This document shows positions 47,069 through 57,590 of a stretch of DNA of 64,000 nt, piece by piece. The notes under the pieces were generated by a model. It was given only the letters and a program-made list of their open reading frames with translations. It made no database searches and was not told where the DNA came from. The translations under genes were made by a program, and so were the position numbers. Position 1 is the first letter of the stretch. Each line of letters begins with the position of its first letter. Origin of the DNA: Pinibacter aurantiacus (GTDB lineage: Bacteria; Bacteroidota; Bacteroidia; Chitinophagales; Chitinophagaceae); NCBI RefSeq assembly GCF_019130065.1, contig NZ_JAHSPG010000006.1:345566-409565 (forward strand). The letters are read 5' to 3'.

Positions 47069-47119
47069 CGATTGCGTAAAAAAATATCTCTATCACCGTT
47101 GCCGTAAAAGAATATATAA
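47069..47119. promoter_or_regulatory. Candidate LacI-type operator upstream of GH28, with a second degenerate copy
   Basis: CGATTGCGTAAA at 47069-47080, within the longer GATAACGATTGCGTAAAA. A degenerate copy (CCGTTGCCGTAAAAG) begins 27 bases later at about 47096. The first copy is 118 bases upstream of the GH28 start. Confidence 0.55.
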
Positions 47120-47197
47120 GTAGCATTGTATGTAAGGATCAATAAATTAAGGCTTCATATCTCGTAACGATCTTATTTCGGAACTTAACTTGTCATA

Positions 47198-48841
47198 ATG
47201 AAAATACGGCCAATACTAGGTTTGACTATTGCTTCATTTCTTGTTGCCGCTGGTGCAAATGCACAGAAAATGCCTGTGGTGCAACAACCCTCTTTCAAAA
47301 AAGATACATTTAACATCGTACGCTATGGCGCCATTGCAGATGGCATTACCATTAATACCAAAAGCATTAACGATGCCATTACTGCCTGCAATGTTAAAGG
47401 TGGTGGAGTTGTGTTGGTTCCGGAAGGCTTGTGGATCACGGGGCCTGTGGAAATGAAAAGCAATGTGAATCTGCATGTAAAGAGTGGTGCTATTCTACAG
47501 TTCACCAACGATCTTTCTCAATACAAAATAGTAGAAGGTAACTGGGAAGGACAACCGAACGCCCGCAATCAGTCGCCGATCTCCGGAAAGAATTTGCAAA
47601 ACATCGCCATTACCGGAAAAGGAATCGTTGACGGCTGGGGAGATGCCTGGCGCATGGTGAAGAAAGACAAACTTACAGGTTCGCAGTGGAAACAACTTAC
47701 TGAATCTGGCGGCATAGTAAGTGAAGACGGCAAAACATGGTATCCATCTCAAAGTTCAGTGAAAGGCTCTAAAACAAAAGATGCCGGGGTGTTGGCAAAT
47801 GGTAAAACAGTCAAAGACTTTGAAGATATCAAGGATTATCTGCGTCCTAATCTGCTCGTATTGGAAAGTTGCAAAAAGGTGTTGCTGGAAGGGGTGACCT
47901 TTCAAAATTCACCGGCATGGTGCCTGCATCCTTTGATGTGTGAAGATTTAACCGTAAGAGATGTGTACGCAAAAAATCCATGGTACGCACAAAATGGCGA
48001 TGGTATTGACGTGGAATCATGCAATCGCGTTTTGATTGAGAACAGCACTTTTGATGTGGGTGACGATGGCATCTGCGTGAAATCAGGCAGAAACGAAGCA
48101 GGCAGAAAAAGAGGCATGCCTACACAAAATATGATCGTTCGCAATTGCATAGTATATCATGCCCACGGCGGTTTTGTGATAGGCAGTGAAATGAGCGGCG
48201 GTGCAAAAAACATTTACGTAAATAATTGTTCATTCATCGGAACAGATATCGGCCTTCGTTTTAAAACAACAAGAGGTCGCGGTGGAGTAGTAGAGAATAT
48301 CAATGTTTCAAACATCAACATGAAAGACATCATGGGCGAAGCTATTTTGTTTGACATGTATTACGAAGCAAAAGATCCGGTTCCTTTAGCGGGAGAAGTG
48401 AGGAATGCTCCTGCGGTAGAACTGATTCCGGTTACTGAAGCAACGCCACAATTTAAAAATTTCAACATCAGCAACGTGGTGTGTAATGGCGCATCCAAAG
48501 CGATCTTCGTAAGGGGGTTACCTGAAATGCACATTCAAAATATTTTGCTGAAAGATGTTACCATCACTGCGAAAAAAGGCATTCAAATTGAAGAAGCGAC
48601 CAATATAAAAATGCAGAACGTGCATTTGTCAATCGCAGCAACCGATGCGTTGGTGAACATTCAAAACAGCAAGGATATTTCATTCGATAAATTATCAACG
48701 TTGAAACCGACAGAAGTTGTTTTCAACGTGACGGGTACTCAATGCGGCGAAATTCAATATGCAAATTCTACACTGCCTTTCAATAAACAATTCGCGGCAT
48801 TCAATGCAGGTGCGTCAGAAAAATCGTTAATTAAAAAATAG
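47198..48841 (+). CDS. GH28 polygalacturonase (exported)
   Basis: 547 residues with signal peptide to about residue 22 (...GANAQ). Parallel beta-helix with the GH28 active-site run: NGDGIDVES (N266, D268, D271), GDDGICVKSG (D289, D290), the GSEMSGG turn in place of the usual GHG, and RFKTTRGRGG (the RIK-like motif). D268, D289 and D290 are the likely catalytic acids. The serine-containing GSEMSG variant is seen in exo-acting bacterial members, so exo-polygalacturonase or rhamnogalacturonase is likely. GH105 follows 21 bases later, implying one transcript. Confidence 0.93.
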   Translation: MKIRPILGLTIASFLVAAGANAQKMPVVQQPSFKKDTFNIVRYGAIADGITINTKSINDAITACNVKGGGVVLVPEGLWITGPVEMKSNVNLHVKSGAILQFTNDLSQYKIVEGNWEGQPNARNQSPISGKNLQNIAITGKGIVDGWGDAWRMVKKDKLTGSQWKQLTESGGIVSEDGKTWYPSQSSVKGSKTKDAGVLANGKTVKDFEDIKDYLRPNLLVLESCKKVLLEGVTFQNSPAWCLHPLMCEDLTVRDVYAKNPWYAQNGDGIDVESCNRVLIENSTFDVGDDGICVKSGRNEAGRKRGMPTQNMIVRNCIVYHAHGGFVIGSEMSGGAKNIYVNNCSFIGTDIGLRFKTTRGRGGVVENINVSNINMKDIMGEAILFDMYYEAKDPVPLAGEVRNAPAVELIPVTEATPQFKNFNISNVVCNGASKAIFVRGLPEMHIQNILLKDVTITAKKGIQIEEATNIKMQNVHLSIAATDALVNIQNSKDISFDKLSTLKPTEVVFNVTGTQCGEIQYANSTLPFNKQFAAFNAGASEKSLIKK

Positions 48842-48862
48842 GTTGTTCCCAACATTGTCAAT

Positions 48863-50788
48863 ATGAAAAGAGCATTAGCAACAATATTTTTAGGACTTGG
48901 CTCAGTAGCTTTTTCTCCTGTAAAGTCACAGACGACACAGCTTTCATGGTCACAGCGTGCTGGCAATACCATTATGCAGGCATGGCCGGATTCATTGGTG
49001 AAAGAAGGCGCACATGAAGCAAGGTGGACATACGATCTTGGTGTAATGTACGAAGGACTGAGAGGCTTATGGTACAATACCGGCAACGGAGACTATTTCA
49101 AGTTCATTGAAAAGCGCATGGACTTTTTTGTAAACAATGATGGAAGCATTAAAACTTACAAACAAGACGAATACAATATTGATAACATACTGCTCGGCCG
49201 TTCCGTCCTTACTGCGTTCCGTGTTACTGATAAAGAAAAGTATTATAAAGCAGTGGTTAATCTACGCGAGCAGTTGAAGTCGCAACCACGTACAAATGAC
49301 GGAGGCTTCTGGCATAAGAAAAGATATCCTTACCAGATGTGGTTGGATGGTCTGTACATGGGTGAACCTTTTTATGTTGAGTATGCTGCTCAGTTCAATG
49401 ATACTGCCGCTTTCAACGATATTGCGAAGCAATTCATTTTAATGGAAGAGCATTCACGTGATAACAAAACAGGCTTGATGTATCACGGTTGGGACGAATC
49501 AAAAGAACAAAAATGGGCAGATAAAACTACCGGCAGATCACCAAATTTCTGGGCGCGTGCAATGGGTTGGTATGGTGCAGCATTGGTTGACGTGCTGGAA
49601 ACTTTTCCTGTCAACCATCCGAAACGTAAAGCATTGGTTGATATTTTAACAAGATATGCTGCTGCCATACAAAAAGTACAGGATGCAAAAACAGGTTTGT
49701 GGTGGGATGTGTTGGACAAGCCAAATGTAAAACCCAACTACTTTGAAGCTTCGGCGGCTTGCCAGTTTGTATATACTTACGCAAAGGGTGTTAGATTGGG
49801 GCTGCTGCCACAGTCCTATCTTTCTGTTGCGCAAAAAGGATACAAAGGCATTCTTGCCGAATTTGTAAAGAGCGATGGCAAAGATGGTATGTATCTCGAT
49901 GGAACGGTGAGTGTGAGCGGTCTTGGCGGAAATCCATATCGCGATGGAAGTTTCGATTATTATATGAGTGAAAAAGTGGTGCGCAATGATCAGAAAGGTT
50001 TGGGTGCTTTTTTACAAATGAGCAACGAAATGGATATCGCGGCAATGCCAAAACCCGGCAAAGGAAAAACTGTATTGCTTGACAGTTATTTCAACAACGA
50101 AGCAAAGAAAGATGCGGCGGGCATTACGCGTCCTTTCCATTACAAATGGGAGGAGTTGAGATATGAAGGGTTTTCTATTTGGGGACATACTTTCAAATCT
50201 GCAGGTGCAAGTCTCGCAACTTTAAATGTAGCGCCAACTGCTGCAAATCTTAAAAAGGCCAATGTTTACATCATCGTTGATCCGGACACAAAAGCGGAAA
50301 CAGCAAGTCCAAACTACATGGACGAAACGTCTGCGCAAAACATTTACAACTGGGTAAAAAATGGCGGCGTATTGGTAATGATGATGAACGATTCTGCAAA
50401 TACAGAGTTTGCGCATTTCAATATACTGGCAGATAAATTCGGCATTCATTTTAATCCGGATCTGCGCAACCATGTAATCGGCAATGCGATTGAACCAGGT
50501 ATAATGACCATTCCTGCAGGCGATAAAATTTTTACAAATACCAAAAAGGTTTACCTGAAAGATATCTGTACAATGACATTGAAAACGCCTGCCAAAGCGC
50601 ATTTTACCGATAAGGGCGATGTAATAATGGCAGTAGCCAAAGTGGGCAAGGGGACTGTATTTGCCGTAGGCGATCCATGGTTGTATAATGAGTACACCGA
50701 TGGAAGAAAACATAATGACGATATCAACAACTACGCAGCAGCAAAAGACCTTGCTAAATGGTTGTTGCAGGAGGCACCTGCGAAGTAG
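48863..50788 (+). CDS. GH105 unsaturated galacturonyl/rhamnogalacturonyl hydrolase fused to a DUF4350-like domain
   Basis: 641 residues, signal peptide to about residue 23. Residues about 30-385 form the GH105 (alpha/alpha)6 barrel of YteR type: WTYDLGVMYEGL, KRYPYQMWLDGLYMGEPF with likely catalytic D162, and FWARAMGWYGAALVD. Residues about 395-640 are a separate alpha/beta domain (VLLDSYFNNE, VYIIVDPDTKAE, IYNWVKNGGVLVMMMND, GKGTVFAVGDPWLYNEYTDG) like DUF4350 or ThuA/glutamine-amidotransferase folds. The first domain removes the 4,5-unsaturated uronate left by the lyase; the second has no assigned role. Confidence 0.9.
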   Translation: MKRALATIFLGLGSVAFSPVKSQTTQLSWSQRAGNTIMQAWPDSLVKEGAHEARWTYDLGVMYEGLRGLWYNTGNGDYFKFIEKRMDFFVNNDGSIKTYKQDEYNIDNILLGRSVLTAFRVTDKEKYYKAVVNLREQLKSQPRTNDGGFWHKKRYPYQMWLDGLYMGEPFYVEYAAQFNDTAAFNDIAKQFILMEEHSRDNKTGLMYHGWDESKEQKWADKTTGRSPNFWARAMGWYGAALVDVLETFPVNHPKRKALVDILTRYAAAIQKVQDAKTGLWWDVLDKPNVKPNYFEASAACQFVYTYAKGVRLGLLPQSYLSVAQKGYKGILAEFVKSDGKDGMYLDGTVSVSGLGGNPYRDGSFDYYMSEKVVRNDQKGLGAFLQMSNEMDIAAMPKPGKGKTVLLDSYFNNEAKKDAAGITRPFHYKWEELRYEGFSIWGHTFKSAGASLATLNVAPTAANLKKANVYIIVDPDTKAETASPNYMDETSAQNIYNWVKNGGVLVMMMNDSANTEFAHFNILADKFGIHFNPDLRNHVIGNAIEPGIMTIPAGDKIFTNTKKVYLKDICTMTLKTPAKAHFTDKGDVIMAVAKVGKGTVFAVGDPWLYNEYTDGRKHNDDINNYAAAKDLAKWLLQEAPAK

Positions 50789-50789
50789 A

Positions 50790-50905
50790 GCTTAGAGCTC
50801 TGCGAGGCTTGTAGCCTCGCAGCAGTATTCTGTTGTCTTTGACAATATTTAAAATCGCCGGAGGCGATAAAATAGGCCTCCGAAGCTGGAAGCTTCGGAG
50901 AGCAG
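50790..50905. repeat. Three short palindromes after the GH105 gene
   Basis: Palindromes at 50800-50822 (arms CTGCGAGGCT/AGCCTCGCAG), 50854-50868 (ATCGCCGGAGGCGAT) and 50878-50900 (arms CTCCGAAGCT/AGCTTCGGAG). Their layout recalls the cluster at 960-1160. Confidence 0.85.
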
Positions 50906-50955
50906 GGAAGATTGAATATTCGAATGTTAAAGGCAAATTAGAACATTGGGAAACG

Positions 50956-51062
50956 GGGCGAAGCGATCTCATGCTTCGAGTGTTTGTGATTGCTTCGCTG
51001 CACTCAAGGTGTGTGACACATGTCGAAGTAGTCGAACCTCGTAAAAGTGCGCTCGCAATGAC
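50956..51062. repeat. CGTCATTGC-type element, partial copy
   Basis: GGGCGAAGCGATCTC at the left and GCTCGCAATGACG at the right, with a GATTGCTTCGC inner stretch complementary to the left end. Related to 45461-45671. The remaining bases up to uxaC (51063-51139) hold GATAACGTAAG, which only loosely resembles the operator motif. Confidence 0.7.
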
Positions 51063-51139
51063 GGTGCTGCACTTTGGATCTGGGGTCCAGCGAGTTTAAA
51101 TAAAAACACATTTCAGCGAATAAAAGATAACGTAAGTGT

Positions 51140-52582
51140 ATGAAACAATTTTTGAACGAAGATTTTTTATTGAGCAATAAGACCGCTCAGCGCTTATACC
51201 ACGATTTTGCAAAGCAAATGCCAATCATAGATTATCATTGCCATTTGCCACAGCAGCAGATTGCAGAGAATAAGATTTTCGAAAACCTTACACAGATATG
51301 GTTGTACGGTGATCACTACAAATGGAGAGCAATGCGCACAAATGGCATTGACGAAAGCTATTGCACAGGTGCAAGAAGCGATGAAGAAAAATTCCAGCAA
51401 TGGGCCGCAACAGTTCCTTACACTTTACGCAATCCTTTATATCACTGGACGCATCTTGAATTGCAGCGCTACTTTGATGTGCATGAAATATTAAATCCGG
51501 AAACAGCAAAAGCAATTTATGAAGAGTGTTCTGCAAAATTGAGAACGCCGGATTATTCTGTTCGCAGTCTGATGCGCAAGATGAACGTGAAACTTGTTTG
51601 TACAACAGATGATCCTGTAGACGATTTGTTTTTTCACAAACAATTGTTGAATGAAGGTTTTGAAATAGGCGTGAAGCCTGCTTATCGCCCGGATATGGCA
51701 ATGAACATTGATGATCCTGCTGCGTTCAACAATTACGTAGCAAGATTGGAAAAAGCGGCTGATATGTCAATTGCTACTTACGATGATCACATTGAAGCTT
51801 TGAAAAGCCGTCACGATTACTTTGCTGCCAATGGTTGCAGCGTATCTGACCACGGCATCGAGCAGATATACGCAGAAGACTTTACGCCTGCAGAGATCAA
51901 TGCGATCTTCACAAAAGTGCGCAGCGGTAAAAGAGCTGATGAATTGGAGATCAGGAAATTCAAATCTGCCATGCTCATTGCATTTGCAGAATGGGATCAT
52001 GAGAAAGGCTGGGTGCAACAGTTCCACCTCGGCGCATTGCGTAACAACAACAGCCGCAGATTGCGTGAACTGGGCGCAGATACCGGTTGGGATTCTATCG
52101 GTGATTTTGCACAAGGTCGCGCATTATCAAAATTCTTAAACAGACTCGATAACAATAATACACTGGCGAAGACAATCCTGTACAACTTGAATCCAGCTGA
52201 TAACGAGTTGATGGCAACAATGATCGGCAATTTCAATGATGGTTCTTCGGCAGGAAAAATTCAGTGGGGCTCGGGCTGGTGGTTTCTTGACCAGAAAGAC
52301 GGCATGACAAAACAATTGAACGCGTTATCCAACATGGGGCTGCTGAGCCGCTTTGTAGGAATGTTAACCGACTCAAGGAGTTTCTTGTCTTACCCTCGCC
52401 ATGAATATTTCCGCAGAATAATGTGCAACCTGTTTGGTGAAGAAATAGAGAACGGTGAACTGCCAAACGACATAGCCTGGGTGGGAAAGATCATCCAGGA
52501 TATTTGCTACAACAATGCCAAAGAGTATTTCAACTGGCAGCATCTTGATGTAAACAAAACAGCAACCGAAAAAGCATTTTAA
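51140..52582 (+). CDS. uxaC: Uronate isomerase
   Basis: 480 residues, typical UxaC length, with no signal peptide. Amidohydrolase-like TIM barrel with the metal motif IIDYHCHLP (about 30-38), WLYGDHYKWRAMRTNGI (about 54-70), LVCTTDDPVDD and QFHLGALRNNNSR. It converts D-galacturonate to D-tagaturonate (and glucuronate to fructuronate) in the cytosol. The exuT start is 2 bases after its stop, so import and first step are coupled. UxaB and UxaA are encoded 5 kb away on the other strand. Confidence 0.95.
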   Translation: MKQFLNEDFLLSNKTAQRLYHDFAKQMPIIDYHCHLPQQQIAENKIFENLTQIWLYGDHYKWRAMRTNGIDESYCTGARSDEEKFQQWAATVPYTLRNPLYHWTHLELQRYFDVHEILNPETAKAIYEECSAKLRTPDYSVRSLMRKMNVKLVCTTDDPVDDLFFHKQLLNEGFEIGVKPAYRPDMAMNIDDPAAFNNYVARLEKAADMSIATYDDHIEALKSRHDYFAANGCSVSDHGIEQIYAEDFTPAEINAIFTKVRSGKRADELEIRKFKSAMLIAFAEWDHEKGWVQQFHLGALRNNNSRRLRELGADTGWDSIGDFAQGRALSKFLNRLDNNNTLAKTILYNLNPADNELMATMIGNFNDGSSAGKIQWGSGWWFLDQKDGMTKQLNALSNMGLLSRFVGMLTDSRSFLSYPRHEYFRRIMCNLFGEEIENGELPNDIAWVGKIIQDICYNNAKEYFNWQHLDVNKTATEKAF

Positions 52583-52584
52583 TA

Positions 52585-54290
<1,706 letters not shown>

Positions 54291-54344
54291 TTCCGGTAAC
54301 ACTAGCATAATACGTGACCACCGAATCACCCCGGATTTTATTCG

Positions 54345-54352
54345 TATCTTTC
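54345..54352 (+). promoter_or_regulatory. Candidate -7 box for the FBPase gene
   Basis: TATCTTTC in the context TTATTCGTATCTTTCACATT is close to the Bacteroidota TAnnTTTG element. It would give a leader of about 160 bases before the ATG at 54520. The leader holds an AAGGAGGGGGCTGC stretch near 54383 and CAACAACCAATAACTAACAA just before the start, but no structure I can name. Confidence 0.45.
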
Positions 54353-54519
54353 ACATTAGAAAAAGCAGCGCAGCAACTTCTTTAAGGAGGGGGCTGCACC
54401 ATCTTATTTATCCCAACGTTTACTATGCAGTTTTTCGATGCTTGCGAAAACCACAGTCATCTATGAACTGAACCTAACAACGAACAACCAATAACTAACA
54501 ACACACTAATTGATTAAAC

Positions 54520-55515
54520 ATGGAAGAATCCCGTATTGCAACGCCCATAGGGACTACGTTGGACAGGTTCATTAAGAACAATCAGGAAAATTTTAAGTAT
54601 GCAACAGGTGAATTGTCGCAGTTGTTGCGTGATATTGCCCTCGCTTCAAAGGTGGTGAACCGCGAAGTGAGCAAGGCCGGTCTTGTTGACATCATCGGTA
54701 CATTGGAAGCGCACAACAGCGGTGGTGAGCAGCAGAAAAAACTCGACGTTCTGGCGAATATCCGTTTTACACGTGCGTTGAAAAAAGGAGGAGAGGCATG
54801 TGCGTTGATCTCGGAAGAAAACGATTCATACGAAGAGTTGAACAGAGACGGCAAATATATCATTGCCATCGATCCGCTGGATGGATCGTCAAACATTGAT
54901 GTGAACGTTTCCGTAGGAACAATCTTTTCTATCTATCGCCGCAAAACCGAAGTTGGAACACCTGTACAGGAAATAGATATTTTGCAGAAAGGCACCGAGC
55001 AGGTTGCTGCGGGTTACGTGTTATATGGTGCATCCACCATGCTGGTATTTACAACCGGGCACGGTGTGAACGGCTTTACTTACGAGCAATCTCTTGGTGA
55101 ATATTTTCTTTCAAACGCTGATATAAAAATTCCTAAAGACGGTAGCATTTATTCCATCAATGAAGGTTTGTCAAAGGACTTTCTGCCATCGGTCGCGTCA
55201 TACATTGACTGGTGCAAAGAGCAGTCTTTTAACGCGAGATATGTTGGATCACTTGTGGCAGATTTTCACCGTAACATGTTGAAAGGCGGCATTTATATTT
55301 ATCCTGCCACTACAAAAAAGGCTGAGGGAAAACTGCGACTGATCTACGAATGCAACCCGCTTTCTTTCATTACAGAACAAGCTGGCGGCCTTGCAACTGA
55401 TGGCAATGGAAGAATTATGGAAATTCAACCAACGACCTTGCATCAGCGTTCTCCCTTCTACGTGGGATCAGAAAAGCTTGTGGAGAGAGCGAATGCAGGA
55501 AGCAAAGTGAAATAA
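54520..55515 (+). CDS. fbp: Class I fructose-1,6-bisphosphatase
   Basis: 331 residues, standard length. Class I signature AIDPLDGSSNIDVNVSVGTI (about 116-135) with metal ligands D118 and D121, ISEEN (about 98-102) with metal-binding glutamates, KGGIYIYPATTKKAEGKLR and the sugar-phosphate-binding ECNPLSFITEQAGG. It makes fructose-6-phosphate in gluconeogenesis. Cells growing on rhamnose or galacturonate obtain DHAP, pyruvate and glyceraldehyde-phosphate and need this step, which may explain the place between exuT and uxaA (inference). It has its own upstream region, so it is probably a separate unit. Confidence 0.95.
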   Translation: MEESRIATPIGTTLDRFIKNNQENFKYATGELSQLLRDIALASKVVNREVSKAGLVDIIGTLEAHNSGGEQQKKLDVLANIRFTRALKKGGEACALISEENDSYEELNRDGKYIIAIDPLDGSSNIDVNVSVGTIFSIYRRKTEVGTPVQEIDILQKGTEQVAAGYVLYGASTMLVFTTGHGVNGFTYEQSLGEYFLSNADIKIPKDGSIYSINEGLSKDFLPSVASYIDWCKEQSFNARYVGSLVADFHRNMLKGGIYIYPATTKKAEGKLRLIYECNPLSFITEQAGGLATDGNGRIMEIQPTTLHQRSPFYVGSEKLVERANAGSKVK

Positions 55516-55660
55516 CTGAGTAACTGAATAACTGAGTGAACCCTCGACGTCATTGCGAGCCGGTGGAGAGGATTGTTCAAATAAATAAGAGAATATCGAA
55601 GTTCAGCGAGTGGCGAAGCAATCTCATTAAATTGAAGACTGCCTCGCCGCCTTGCTTTAT
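55512..55660. repeat. ACTGAGTA units and CGTCATTGC-type element after fbp
   Basis: AATAACTGAGTAACTGAATA begins at the fbp stop (55513-55515). Then GACGTCATTGCGAGCCGG (55547 on) and GTGGCGAAGCAATCTC (about 55609-55624) form one copy of the CGTCATTGC element in the opposite layout to that at 50956. Confidence 0.75.
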
Positions 55661-55709
55661 GCGTGCACTTTGTACTTACGCAAACTCTAAGATTGTTCCG
55701 GCTCTTATT

Positions 55710-55790
55710 CACCACTAAGACACTAAGGGCACTAAGTTTCACTAAGGCATTCTCTTAGTGCGGCTTAGTGTACTTAGTGCCTTAGTCGTA
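55710..55790. repeat. CACTAAG-family palindrome, copy 4
   Basis: CACCACTAAGACACTAAGGG... faces ...TTAGTGTACTTAGTGCCTTA across about 20 bases. It lies between the convergent fbp and uxaA genes; together with the flanking elements it fills the 411-bp gap, in which no gene is seen. Confidence 0.88.
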
Positions 55791-55860
55791 TTCTCTGAGA
55801 CGCGAACCGTCTTTCTGTTATTTTTCACACAGGGACTTTAAAGTGCCAAGCATAAAAAAA

Positions 55861-55910
55861 TGACTGAATAACTGACGAAAGGTCGCCCTTCACCATCAGT
55901 TATTCAGTCA
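55861..55910. terminator. Perfect 15-bp hairpin at the 3' end of uxaA
   Basis: TGACTGAATAACTGA (55861-55875) and TCAGTTATTCAGTCA (55896-55910) pair perfectly around a 20-base loop, 16 bases beyond the uxaA stop. On the minus strand TTTTTTT follows (complement of AAAAAAA at 55854-55860), so it has the shape of an intrinsic terminator for uxaBA built from a dispersed repeat. Confidence 0.75.
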
Positions 55911-55926
55911 TTCAGGTATTCAATTA

Positions 55927-57579
55927 TTACAAAGAAATCCCTCTCTTCCAAGGAATAAAATCATCCTGTCCGTGTTGTACCGCTGCTACTTCAATGTCGC
56001 CGCTGGCAACGCCAATTACGTATTCCAGGATTCTTTCACCCGCCTGTTGAATTGTCTCTTCACCTTCAATTATTGATCCTGTATTGATGTCGATGATATC
56101 GCGCATTTTATCAAACAATGCAGTATTGCTGGAAAGTTTAGCAACCGGTGTAATCGGGTTTCCTGTTGGCGTACCGAGACCTGTTGTAAACAACACGATG
56201 TTTGCGCCAGACGCTACTTCCGCAGTAGTAGACTCGACATCGTTGCCTGGAGTGCAAAGAAGGTTAAGGCCCGGTTTTGTTACTCTTTCTGTATAATCCA
56301 ACACATCTACCACCGGAGAAGTTCCGCCCTTTTTTGCGGCGCCTGCAGATTTGATCGCGTCGGTGATCAAACCATCTTTGATATTGCCCGGTGAAGGATT
56401 CATGTCGAATCCCGAGCCAACTGCAATTGCTTTCTGGTTGTAGGTGCGCATGAGATGTGAGAAACGTTCAGCACCTTCCGTTGTTACACATCTGTCGCTC
56501 AGGTTTTGCTCAACGCCGCATAATTCAGGGAACTCAGATAAAATTACGGAGCCACCAAGTGCCACCAACAGGTCGGAAGTGTATCCAATTGCTGGATTTG
56601 CAGAAATGCCGGAGAATCCATCCGAACCGCCGCACTCAAGGCCTATGCAAAGTTTGCTCAACGGAGCCGGTTTTCTTTCTACTTTATTTGCTTCTATTAA
56701 GCCGGCAAATGTTTGTTTCAATGCAAGTGATAAAAAGTCAGACTCTTTACCCACTCTTTGTTGCTCCAAAATGAAAAGTGGCTTATCAAAATCAGGAATG
56801 CGTTTTTGTATTTCTTCCTGCAAAATGCTTACCTGTGCGTTCTGGCAACCCAGGCTCATGATAGTTGCGCCTGCTACGTTCGGGTGCGTAATATAGCCCG
56901 CCAGCAATGCACACAATGCCTGTGCATCCTGTCTCGTACCTCCGCATCCACCTTCGTGCGTTAGGAATTTTACACCACTAACGTTTTTGAATAAACGCTG
57001 TGACTTTTGCTTGCTGTAATCTGTTTCGATATCTGCCTGCAAAATATCTTCAACGCTTTTGCCTGACTTGTATAATTCAATTAATTGTTGAGACTGGTTT
57101 TGATAAGTTACGTTTCTTCCATAGCCAAGATCATTTACCAGCGCTTGTTGCAGCACCTGCAGGTTTCTGTTTTCACAAAAAACCATCGGAATTACCAGCC
57201 AGTAGTTTGCAGTGCCTACGCTGCCATCTTTACGATGAAAGCCATTGAATGTGCGGTCCGCAAATTTTGATACATCCGGTTTTACCCAGTTGGTTTTTCT
57301 TTCACCAGTAGTAAAATCACTGGATGCATGTTTTATGTTGCCGGTGGTGATCAGGCTTCCTTTCGCCAGTGCTTCCTGCGCCTTGCCCACAAGAACGCCA
57401 TACATGAAAATGGAATCTCCGGCTTTAAGATCGGCGGTGAGAAATTTATGCTTTGCTGCTACGTCATTTTGTAAAGTATAAGTGTCGCCGTTGAAAGAAA
57501 TGTTTTCACCTTTTTTCAAGTCGGTCAATGCTACTAATACGTTATCGCTATCATGAACTTTTAAAACTCTTTGCTTCAT
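55927..57579 (-). CDS. uxaA: Altronate dehydratase
   Basis: 550 residues, full-length UxaA with an N-terminal SAF domain (about 1-95; VLVALTDLKKGENI) and the C-terminal dehydratase domain (EGGCGGTRQDAQALC about 213-227, GLECGGSDGFSGISANPA about 312-329, LLCTPGNDVESTTAEVASGANI, FTTGLGTPTGNPI). The cysteine-rich motifs fit iron binding. It converts D-altronate to 2-keto-3-deoxy-D-gluconate. It is downstream of uxaB on the same strand with an 11-base gap and an AAGGAG site, so the order of transcription is uxaB-uxaA. Confidence 0.95.
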   Translation of the reverse strand: MKQRVLKVHDSDNVLVALTDLKKGENISFNGDTYTLQNDVAAKHKFLTADLKAGDSIFMYGVLVGKAQEALAKGSLITTGNIKHASSDFTTGERKTNWVKPDVSKFADRTFNGFHRKDGSVGTANYWLVIPMVFCENRNLQVLQQALVNDLGYGRNVTYQNQSQQLIELYKSGKSVEDILQADIETDYSKQKSQRLFKNVSGVKFLTHEGGCGGTRQDAQALCALLAGYITHPNVAGATIMSLGCQNAQVSILQEEIQKRIPDFDKPLFILEQQRVGKESDFLSLALKQTFAGLIEANKVERKPAPLSKLCIGLECGGSDGFSGISANPAIGYTSDLLVALGGSVILSEFPELCGVEQNLSDRCVTTEGAERFSHLMRTYNQKAIAVGSGFDMNPSPGNIKDGLITDAIKSAGAAKKGGTSPVVDVLDYTERVTKPGLNLLCTPGNDVESTTAEVASGANIVLFTTGLGTPTGNPITPVAKLSSNTALFDKMRDIIDINTGSIIEGEETIQQAGERILEYVIGVASGDIEVAAVQHGQDDFIPWKRGISL

Positions 57580-57584
57580 TGCTA

Positions 57585-57590
57585 CTCCTT
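57585..57590 (-). promoter_or_regulatory. Shine-Dalgarno AAGGAG in front of uxaA
   Basis: On the minus strand AAGGAG stands 5 bases before the uxaA ATG, in the 11-base gap after uxaB. Such a strong site is uncommon among the starts in this window. Confidence 0.7.
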
